Source of the DNA: Vitrella brassicaformis
Taxonomy: Eukaryota; Sar; Vitrellaceae
Direction of reading: 5' to 3'
NCBI GenBank assembly: GCA_001179505.1
Contig: CDMY01000619.1
Coordinates: 1-41,396, forward strand
DNA length: 41,396 nucleotides
Part shown: piece by piece, positions 33,461 through 41,396 of the stretch
Layout: every line of letters starts with the position of its first letter
Numbering within the stretch: position 1 is the first letter of the stretch
Program-made: the position numbers and the translations under genes
The notes under the pieces: generated by a model
The model's input: only the letters and a program-made list of their open reading frames with translations
Told to the model about the DNA's origin: nothing
The model's database searches: none

Positions 33461-33511
33461 AATGTTGCATCTCTGTAATGTGTGTCTGTTGTCTGTCGCA
33501 TTTCTCATCAG

Positions 33512-34059
33512 GCTTCGTCTGGCCTGCGATTCGGTTCAGAGAGCGAGGAGCATCGCCAACTGCAAAGCAGTACTACTGGAGGACAGCGCCTTGACGGCGG
33601 TGGGTGGACGGAGCCAGTGCAGCAAGGAGGAGAGCTTCAATTTGAGGCTGCCTGCAGCGCGGCCCGCGAGTACTGCAGAGACCGTGGCGTAGACGAGGAG
33701 GCAAAAGACGCAGAGGTGAAGTAGGTGAGGTGAGTGAGCCCGGGGGCGATGGACACATCTCTCTCTCTCTCTCTCTGTGTGTCTGTGTGTGTGTGTATGC
33801 AGATGAGATGATTGACGAGCGTGATTACTACACGGCGGCCACTGCTACTACGACGGACACAATGGGGGATGGGGACTTTCACGCTGCGTATCCGTCTCAT
33901 AACGTGAAAGTCATACTTTGGAATGCGTGGAAAACTGAGACCCAACTGACGCTTGACTCCGTTCTTCCCTCTTGCCGCCCCCTCTGTGCGTCGTCCGTCC
34001 GTTTTGTGTTCATGCGCTTGTCTCTGTGTGTGAAGATGTCGATTTTGCCAGTGAAGTAG
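33512..34059 (+). pseudogene. 5'-truncated copy of the secreted-protein gene
   Basis: Matches the second and third exons of the gene at 13558-12834 but lacks the signal-peptide exon, which lies beyond the duplication breakpoint. After TCATCAG at 33511 the block reads SGLRFGSESEEHRQLQ, then GGELQFEAACSAAREYC in the same frame, and stops at 33724. After (TG)n and GCAG at 33802 a block EMIDERDYYTAATATTTDT matches the left-arm copy. The indels between arms are not multiples of three, and neither copy gives one clean reading frame through all blocks. Probably non-functional. Confidence 0.5.
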
Positions 34060-34751
34060 CTGGAGTGGGGAGAGGGAAGGCGGGATGAGACGAGTGCTGC
34101 TCACTAATGGCGTGCCTGCGTTGGCTTGTTTGGTTCTTGTCGGTGTGGTGATGTAACCTGGCGAGCCTGAGCCATGAGACGTGCCATGTCGCTGTGGCAT
34201 TTTGCCGCTCAGGTCTGTAGCAAGCGGGCAATAGAGAGCAATAGAGGCAGATACGTGGCAAGGTAGCGGGCTTTTGGGTAGATTTGACGAGACAGACTCG
34301 TCTGTAGTGCATATGTGTGTGTGCGGCGATACAAGTGGATATATAGGGGTGTAGTGGGGGGCGCTTGTGGGAGAGAAGATCTGTGGCTGTCTTAACCTCC
34401 GCAGTGACCATCGATGTGTCTCACTTGATCGGTCGAATGCTGGTGTGTGTGGAGGGTGGTGTGGTTGTCTCTTACAAGATGTGATTCTTCCTTCGTGTGA
34501 CAGCACACTGCCTTCATGTGGACAGCGAACAAATGCGAAACTGAATCAATCAACTCGTCGTCTTCAGGTATCGTTGGAGGTATTGTTGAGTGTCGCATTC
34601 AGCTGACTGATTCATGCATAGTCACGTCATGGCCGTGAAGGCTTTCAACCAAAAGGGCTGCACTCAGTGGGCCTGCATGGGGAGAGACAGCACAAGACGC
34701 ACCAAGTGATCGTCCGCGAGAGACATGTCTGACTTGACACACATACCCGGT
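34060..34751. other. Duplicated non-coding stretch, right arm
   Basis: Counterpart of 12026-12826 on the other strand. The blocks TGGATATATAGGGGTG (34338-34353) and the plus-strand open frame 34367-34606 are shared. No supported gene. Confidence 0.45.
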
Positions 34752-36798
34752 CTAATTCCTTCGCCTGGCCGCATCAGCAAGGGCCTTCAGGTCAGCCTTC
34801 AATGCTTTCTCTTCATCGTCGAGCTCTTTGTCAAAAAAATCGAAGTCGTAGTGAATATCTTTCTTCCATTGCAAGGCATTCGACCGCATTACAATGGCAG
34901 TGTAGGCTTTCGGGTTGGTGTTGCCGCCGTATCTGTGGTAATCCTTCGAGTGCTTAGCTCCGTTGGCTGCGAGAAGGGCTGCGACATCTTTCAGCTCGAG
35001 CTGCAATGCCTGCCCAGACGCACACACTTGTCAACATGCGTGAGCATTTTCTGTTTGCCTTTCGTCACCGCTAAATCCAAAGGGGCTACAGCCAAGCCCC
35101 CTGCCTGAGTCTTGCAGACATTGGGGTCTGCTCCGGCTTCCAACAGCAGCTCAACGAATTTGAATATGCGGAGAGCATCTCTATCGTTCCGCACCAAGCG
35201 GTCATCGGCGTGTTGGGAGGCTGCCTTGATCATCAATACGCACCGAAGTGGTTCACCGCACGCCATGTTTGGATCCGCTCCATCATTCGAAAACCACTCC
35301 AGCCCTTTATCAGTTAAATTCCTGAGGCGGTCCTGTCCTAGCATTTTGGCATGCTCCAGCCCCTTGGTTTCTGTAATCAGCTGACAGGTAATGACCGCCA
35401 GGGTGAGGATGATGTTGGCAATGGGGAGCAGCTGCAGCTGGTAAGTGGGATAGAAGAGGAAGAAGAAGTTACACACCAGGCCCAGAAGGTCCTCACAGAT
35501 TAGGTTGAGAAGGCGATTCAATATCGTCATCTCATAGGTCTTGGCATCGATTTTGGCTTCAAGCATTGCGACAAGGCAAGGATAAAGCATGAGGCTTCCT
35601 GTCAAGGGGGAGAGAAGGTAGAGACGCCAGAGCCATGTGGGGACCCTCTCGCTGGCCATCGCGATCGTGAACCATGTGATCCAGTCAGTCGTCGCATCGA
35701 CAAGCTCGGCAATCAGGACGTGTAGGAGACCCAACCTGCTGTAGTCGACGAGAATCTTGCCAAGGTGATAATTTGAAGCGTCGGGAAACAAACTCAAGGA
35801 TACCAGCACCACCGGCAACACAACGCCGAGGAGCCAGAACAAGACAGAAAACAGCCAAGAAAGCGGCGCAGGGAACCAAACAGCAAACACCGCACTGATC
35901 GCTCCCATACCACAGGAGGTAGCGAAGGATTGTGGAAGCGCTTTCATCAGATGTGCGTTTCTTTGCACCCTGAGAGTGTCTGTCTCCTGCGCCAGCTGCT
36001 GCTGCGAGGCTTCGAAGCCCATGGCCTCATAGGCTGAGGCGACGGCATTGAGGAGATCCAGAAAGAGATTGCAGATGAGTGTCCCCATAGTGCTGGCTCC
36101 TGGATTGGTCCGCAGGATAATGACGACGTTGATCAAGTCGATGCTGTCATTGCAGACCGAGATGCTGCCCAAAAAAGTGGTCATGCTCACCAGCCACTGA
36201 GGCGGCTCGGGTCGGTAGAAGCGGGGTATCTCGGGTGCTTTGGTAGACGGCCCTCGAGGTGTAGAGGCCTGTGATGGTACGCCAGGCTGAATGAGGCGAG
36301 AGTGCACTGTGTGCTCGCCCATTTCGATGTCTCTCGAGGGCCGCTTCATTCGCTTCACCTAAGACACCGCATGACACCAATTGCCCAGAGAGACGTGATT
36401 GATCTTGGCCGCAATCATACCATAGTAGCGTTGACTTGCAGATACTCCAGCCACCACCTGAGGACCAGCAGGGTGGTGGAGATGAAGGCAGACGCGAGCA
36501 GGAGGGTCTTGCACTGAGGGGGCACGGTGTACTCGGACGGCTCGTCAATCAGCATCTCCAAGAAGGAGAACCAGTCAGTCACTGCAGACGTGTAATGGGG
36601 GAGAAGAGCATCACTCATCGAGAAGGGAGAATGGTCAGCCGTCTGCCCTTTTGCCTTACGCGCCGCGAAGGCTCCCAGGAGGATGAGCATCATATTCTCT
36701 CGGAGGAAGGTTTGCAGCGGGACTCGTCGGTTCCCTTCACTATCTCTGGCAGTGGCCGAAGCCTCACTCGTGGCAACGGGGTCGGGTGCACTGGCCAT
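34752..36798 (-). CDS. Multi-pass membrane protein with C-terminal ankyrin repeats, copy 2, intact
   Basis: Three exons (36798-36421, 36358-35069, 35009-34752) separated by 62- and 59-nt introns give 641 residues. A short N-terminal region (QTFLRENMMLILLGAFAARK) precedes a span in exon 1 (LLLASAFISTTLLVL, residues about 99-115). Exon 2 holds at least four more hydrophobic segments: APLSWLFSVLFWLLGVVLPV, ITWFTIAMA with LWRLYLLSPLTGSLMLYPCL, LGLVCNFFFLFYP, and IANIILTLAVITCQLI. The last 180 residues contain ankyrin-like repeats (NDGADPNMACGEPL; FVELLLEAGADPN; ELKDVAALLAANGA) and end in a charged helix (EEKALKADLKALADAARRRN). The second intron begins GCG|GTGACG and its removal completes the third ankyrin repeat. 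I do not recognise the family; a sensor, channel or scaffold role would be guesswork. Confidence 0.85.
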
Positions 36799-37165
36799 GT
36801 TCCTCACCAAATTCTCGCGTCGTTCTGCGATGAACTGACGTCAAGCCCCAGCGATCTCACTTTGCATGCACTCGAGTGACACACCCTTCTTGCACTGCCA
36901 GATGTATGGTGTGCTGCACACAGGTGCGTGCGTAATGTTACACTCGCCTGCATGTCGGTCTGCAGATGGACCGACAGGACAGACCGACAGGATGGACACA
37001 GGAAGCAGCAGTACGACAGCAGGCAGCGTTCGACGAACAGTCATTTCCACGCGCCACATGCAGTGTGCCCCGACCCCTCTATCAACAGAGGTGCTTGTCT
37101 CGGGTGTTGCGCACCCTCCACGCAACACATCAACAGCAGCCCACCACATCATGGCCAATGGTCAG

Positions 37166-37910
37166 TCACTTGGCAGTGCCCGCCGTGGCCTGCTGGCGTG
37201 CCTCGTAGCCGCGCCAGTACACCTACACACACACACAGTGTTCATTCAACCTGTGTGTGTGTATGGCGCTGTTGTTCACCTGTCCGTAGCTGGCGTAGAG
37301 CTCCTCTCCTGGCTCGATGGCGCGAAGAGCTATCACCTCGGCCCTCCTGCACACACACACACACATAGAGAGGCCAGCTGTGCATGACTGGTGAGCGGTC
37401 TCACTTGAGCGTCTTGAGTTTGTTGAATCTGACGTTTATCTTGCTCTTGTCGAAGTTGTCATTGATGTAGCGAGCCAACACCTGCAGAGCCACGCAGCCA
37501 ACCAGCCCCTTGGACCACGGCGACCATGAGTTGTGTGCCACACACACTCCTTCTGTCAGACCTCTGGGTGTGGTCCCGCGTCGATGTGGGCGTTGAGTCC
37601 GAAGCCGCCCATCACATAAGTCCGGTCCCTCTGCTGCAGCAGCTGCCTGCACCACACGTAAGGCACACACATTCATCACCCTCCCCATGTGAGAGGATGG
37701 ATTTTTCTTGCCCAATTATTCCCCCTCTCACCTGAGAGTGAGGACAGTGCCGCTGTACTCGCAGAGCACCTCTCCCCGTCTGAATGCCTTGCAAGCGAAC
37801 AGCCCCATTCCAGCGCCGCCGATGAGAGACCGACGCACCTCCAAACCACAGTCGACACTTCGAGGATATTCATCGCCACAGCCGGCCGCATCAGATGCCA
37901 TGCAATTCAT
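37166..37910 (-). CDS. Small SET-domain protein, copy 2
   Basis: Five exons (37910-37732, 37646-37562, 37481-37405, 37346-37280, 37222-37166) give 154 residues. Intron positions and phases equal those of copy 1. The first 20 or so residues differ (MNCMASDAAGCGDEYP), and after GLEVRRSLIGGAGMGLFA the two are nearly the same. The segment from QLLQQRDRTYVMGG to FNKLKTLK is unchanged. PGEELYASYGQ is kept, so both copies look able to fold and bind SAM. Selection to keep both is likely. Confidence 0.9.
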
Positions 37911-38102
37911 GCCATCACGTCACCACTGCCCGTGGCCAAGCAGTGCAGAGGAGGGCCGCGTTTGGACACACGAAAGCTGCACAAAGATGAACAGCAGAGA
38001 TGAAAGGTGTACCATTTCAGTGCCTTTGCGGTGCTGCTCACTACCGAATGTGCCTGGGTGCCTTCTCTGAGCTGAAGCATCTAAGCTCGCAGATCTTCCA
38101 GC
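37911..38102. promoter_or_regulatory. Bidirectional region between SET copy 2 and ALKBH6-like gene
   Basis: 192 bp lie between start codons, most of it homologous to the SET-side part of 8605-8858. The ALKBH6-like gene therefore begins almost at the edge of duplicated DNA, so its promoter may derive from the copied SET/methyltransferase promoter. Confidence 0.45.
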
Positions 38103-39345
38103 ATGAGGGCGCTGCTCCGCAAGGCGAAAGAGAAGCAGACGGACAGGTCATTACCACGAGAATCACCAGCCACATCTGCCGAAGCACCATCTGCTCATGA
38201 CGAGGAGCACCATGTCGAGCCCATCTGCATCAACGAGGAGGCCACGCAGTCGGCCGAGGGCGGTGACGCAGGTGTGTTCACCGCGCCGATCAGCAGCATC
38301 CGCGTCGTCAACGACTGGATTGACAGAAACACTGAATCGGTGAGCAGTCTGGCAAGAAATCAGCGTGTGTGTGATCTCATTGATCCATGCGTTTCCTTTG
38401 CACTGCCAGGTGCTCGTCAGGAATGTGGCGAGGGGAGAGGGCAGGGCTGTCAAGCTCACCGGCAGAAGCACACAAGCTTACGGAGGTACGCAGAGAGAAG
38501 CACACATACTGACCTGACGCACTTGTCGACCTTTGTGTGTGTGCGCCCACAGGCACGGTGACCAGTGATGGTCTTGCGGATCAGGAGGCCCTCCCCCAGT
38601 GGCTGCAGGCCCTCAGCGACCGACTGGTGGCCCAGGGCGTGTATCCCCCCTCACACACACCCAACCACGTGCTCATCAATGACTACATCAGCCCAGAGAG
38701 CGGCATCTTCCCCCACAAAGACGGCGCAGCCTACTGGCCGCGCGTGAGCATCCTGTCGCTGTCGTCGTCTGCCGTGATGGACTTCCACCGCCCGCGCAGC
38801 GGCATGAGCACATCTGGTGAATGTGGTGATCGTCCATCGACAGAGACCGTCGTGTGCCGCGTGTTCCTGCCGTAAGGAAGTGAGCTGCTGTCCCGCACGG
38901 CACATCCCCGCGTACGTGAGATGGCCTTTCTGTCTGTTTGCCGGTCGGTTTGTGTCGGGCAGGCCCAGGAGCCTCTTGATATTCGACGGCGCGGCATACA
39001 CTGACTACCTGCACGTACGCGCGCCTGTTTGTGTGCACGCGGGAGGGAGGGGGGGGGGGATCACTCTCGTGCATGGCTGGTGCTTGGCCATCTGTCCATC
39101 CGTTCATTAGGGTATATGCGCCGTGGCTGCCGACGTCATCGATGAGAGCGTCCTCAACACCGACCCGCACACTCACGGTCAGCTCAGCTGGGAAACGGCG
39201 GGGAAGTGATGTGCCTGCTTGGGTGTCCATTCTTTGATCCTTTCCTTCAGGTACGAGTGTTGCTCGGAGTGAGAGTGGGCGGATCTCTCTCACCATCAGA
39301 CACGTGCCGCCTGCCACCGCCAAGGCACACCAACTCGACGGATGA
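38103..39345 (+). CDS. ALKBH6: AlkB-family Fe(II)/2-oxoglutarate dioxygenase, ALKBH6-like
   Basis: Six exons (38103-38339, 38410-38485, 38553-38871, 38963-39014, 39111-39177, 39251-39345) give 281 residues. The N-terminal about 60 residues are low in complexity. The dioxygenase core begins with PNHVLINDYI. The iron-binding HxD is in PHKDGAAYWP (about residue 158), as in ALKBH6 (PHxDGPAY). Next are VSILSLSSSAVMDFH, PPRSLLIFDGAAYTDYLHGI with the distal His at residue 228, and RISLTIRHVPP with the 2-oxoglutarate-binding Arg. AlkB proteins oxidise alkyl groups on nucleic acids or proteins; the substrate of ALKBH6 is poorly defined. No targeting signal is seen. The start is the first ATG of the frame; the distal His closes the fourth exon. 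Confidence 0.92.
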
Positions 39346-40882
39346 ATCGGGATGGACCGGTTCAGGTGCACGGGAGGGACTGCATCAAGAATCCTCGTCG
39401 CTCTGCCGCTTGAGTGGAAGCAGAGAAGCGGCAGAAGAGATTCTCATTGGCCCGGTGGCGATGATTTGGCTGGCGTGATGTGATGTGCATGATAGGGTCT
39501 TCTTGTGTCGCGCCGGCCGGGAGACACGTGTTGCAGGCAGGTCTTCACGCATGCACGCATTTGGTGGGTGTCCACGTTTGTATGTAGAAGCTAGCTAGCG
39601 GAGAGTCCGTCTGTCTGTCTGTCTGCCTACCTCGACCGAGCACCGAGGCACGACCGACCGAGCAAGGAATGCAATCGCGATCGTACGTAATGTTATGTGA
39701 CGTACTGTACGCACGCATCCGCAGAAAGTGTATGTATACGTATACGTATGCATGAATGGGTGTGTGTGTACGAACGTATCCATTCATGCAGCATATCATG
39801 CAAGTGAGAGGGTAGGTGAGTGGGCGAGCGAGTGAGTGGAGTGAGTGTCATAGGCAAACTTCGTATGCATGACAACATACCCAACGCGTCCAAAGCGTCC
39901 AAATCGTCCAAATCGAAGGAATGGGTGAGAGAGTGGTGGTGCGATCGATCACGAATGGGGCGGGTGGGCTGGGCGGGCATACGGACGGACAGAGGGAGGG
40001 ACGGACAAAGAGATATAAATAACCATTCATTCACTCATTCATTTCAGCCGGACAAGTCAGTCAGTCAGTCAGACAGTCAGGCAGAATGCGTACATTACCC
40101 ACCCCCCTCCCCTCCCCTCCCCCCCACCCGATAATAAGATACTTATGCACTTGCACGTGGCACGTGTGCGTGTGCGTGTGGTCCTGGGTGCGTGTATGTC
40201 AGTCGGTGTCTGCCTGCAGGTAGGTGAGGTGAGGTGAGCGGCGCACACAAACAAAAGCACGCACAGGTACTGCACTGCACGCGTCCACACGCACCCCGCG
40301 CACATAGATGGACGCACGGCAGGTGTGCACACTATATATATTCGCTTACAAAACGGACACAGAGACAATGCCATTATTCATGTCTATCTGTGTGTGTGAG
40401 TGTGCGTGTCATGGCACGGCACGCCATGTCAGCATGATAATCACCACCCTCTCATCATCCATTAGTCCATCCATCCATCTGTTCTCTCGCTGGTGCGTGC
40501 CGTGCAGGCAGCTGTGTGTGGCTAGCTAGTCCCTGGCTCAGAGAGAGAGAGAGAGAGAGTGGCGTGAAAGGAACCGAACGATCGTACGCATCCATCCATC
40601 CATCCATTCATCCATTCACACAGGCACGGAGAGAGGTGAGTGGTCAAGTCAGTGGGCACATCATATCAACACAGAGACGACAGGAGATGAGAGCAGAGGT
40701 CAGACCAGACAAGGCAAAACAAGGCAAGACAAGGAAAGGCATGGCAAGGAAAACCAGCAGAGAGGAGAGGGTCTACGGCCGGCTGCCCCCGTCAATCCAT
40801 CCATCGGTGTCCATCCATCTGTCTGTCTATCTATCCGTATCTCCACCGCCCGCCAACAGCTGCTATCAGTTGGCGGCACTCC
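39346..40882. other. Intergenic, no supported gene
   Basis: About 1.5 kb with simple repeats: CTGT (39609-39625), a self-complementary stretch ATACGTATACGTAT (39734-39747), and GA runs at 40541-40558. The flanking genes are convergent. Short open frames have no domain and no splice support. Confidence 0.5.
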
Positions 40883-41396
40883 TCACAGGTCCTGCACACA
40901 CACACACCACACACACGGATACATGCCGGCGCTCCTCTCCACTCCTTCGCTGTCCGTACCGGATTGACCCAGGGTGAGTCGGACGGGAACCGGAACTCCT
41001 ACACACACACACACACACACACATGGGTGATGCGTAAACGAGCCTCTGTGTCTTATCTGTGTCTGTGTGTGGGTAGGCTTACATCGACCTTGACGACTTC
41101 TCCCTGGCGCCAGGTGCCCTGGAGGGTGTGGCCCGTGGCTAGCTTCAGGATGCCGCTGTGGAGTGGGATGGCGGGCAGCACATCACATCACATCACAAAG
41201 CGATAGGGTAGGGAGTGGGTGGGTGCATTCACTCACCGTCCCTCCTTGCGGCCGTTAGCCCACTCGCCCTCATAGACGGTGCTGTCATCCTGCACACCAA
41301 GACACACACATCGGTGGTCGACCGATGCGACATCAGTAAGTAGAGCTGTCAGACGAGCATCCATCCGTACCGCGCATGAGAAGTATCCCTGTCCGT
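40883..41396 (-). CDS. MORN-repeat protein, C-terminal part (runs off the right edge)
   Basis: Exons 41396-41371 (partial), 41289-41237, 41155-41083, 40998-40960 and a tentative 40891-40883 join in phase. They encode GQGYFSCA, then DDSTVYEGEWANGRKEGRG, then ILKLATGHTLQGTWRQGEVV, and end EFRFPSDSPWVNPDL. The YEGEWxxGxxxGxG pattern is the MORN repeat, a beta-hairpin unit found in membrane-, cytoskeleton- and cell-division-associated proteins of alveolates. Here one full and two partial repeats are visible. The last exon has three codons including the stop and is the least certain. The N-terminal part lies outside the window. Confidence 0.8.

Larger units (their letters stand above)
33461..38085 (-). 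repeat. Right arm of the inverted segmental duplication
   Basis: Reverse-oriented copy of 8685-13478. It starts at AATGTTGCATCTCT (33461), which matches the complement of 13478 inside the first intron of the secreted-protein gene. It ends around the shared TCTAAGCTCGC (38078-38088), only about 20 bp before the ALKBH6-like start codon. It carries intact second copies of the SET and membrane/ankyrin genes and a 5'-truncated copy of the secreted-protein gene. Confidence 0.92.

Noticed and set aside
39734-39747. Self-complementary ATACGTATACGTAT as a regulatory or terminator element
   Set aside because: Simple alternating sequence in a gene-free stretch; no neighbouring feature to support a role.

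Overview
This window looks like nuclear DNA of a photosynthetic alveolate. A chromerid such as Vitrella brassicaformis is my best guess, from three signs: short spliceosomal introns (mostly about 50-100 nt) with GT-AG ends; a light-harvesting protein with a signal peptide plus a plastid-type leader, as expected for a complex red-derived plastid; and two proteins built from AP2-like modules, as in the apicomplexan/chromerid AP2 families. The species name is inference. Coding exons were joined by hand from splice-site consensus, reading-phase agreement and protein plausibility.

Layout, left to right. 1-1.5 kb: minus-strand exons of one or two unrecognised genes. 3.05-4.35 kb (-): nitrilase. 4.65-6.04 kb (+): short-chain dehydrogenase-like protein, head to head with the nitrilase. 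6.92-8.60 kb (-): winged-helix plus SAM methyltransferase. 8.86-9.63 kb (+): small SET-domain protein. 10.02-12.03 kb (+): multi-pass membrane/ankyrin gene, frameshifted. 12.8-13.56 kb (-): remnants of a secreted-protein gene. 13.74-17.94 kb (+): NRF-type acyltransferase-3 membrane protein, interrupted by a 300-base gap. 19.68-20.57 kb (-): light-harvesting protein. 21.19-23.18 kb (+): protein with one AP2-like module. 24.37-25.78 kb (-): U-box protein. 26.00-28.98 kb (+): protein with four AP2-like modules. 29.64-33.17 kb (-): 650-residue single-span membrane protein, possibly a beta-propeller. 33.46-38.08 kb: inverted copy of 8.69-13.48 kb, carrying a second membrane/ankyrin gene (intact) and a second SET gene (intact). 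38.10-39.35 kb (+): ALKBH6-like dioxygenase. 40.88 kb to the right edge (-): C-terminal end of a MORN-repeat protein.

Genes fall largely into head-to-head pairs sharing 180-620 bp (nitrilase/SDR, methyltransferase/SET, secreted/acyltransferase, LHC/AP2, U-box/AP2, SET copy/ALKBH6). The genes do not form one pathway. The main structural feature is the pair of roughly 4.6-4.8 kb inverted arms around a 20 kb core. The most interesting protein feature is a repeated AP2-like module with a conserved helical leader, present once in one gene and four times in another. Many introns carry (TG)n in the sense direction just before the 3' AG, where a polypyrimidine tract would be expected.
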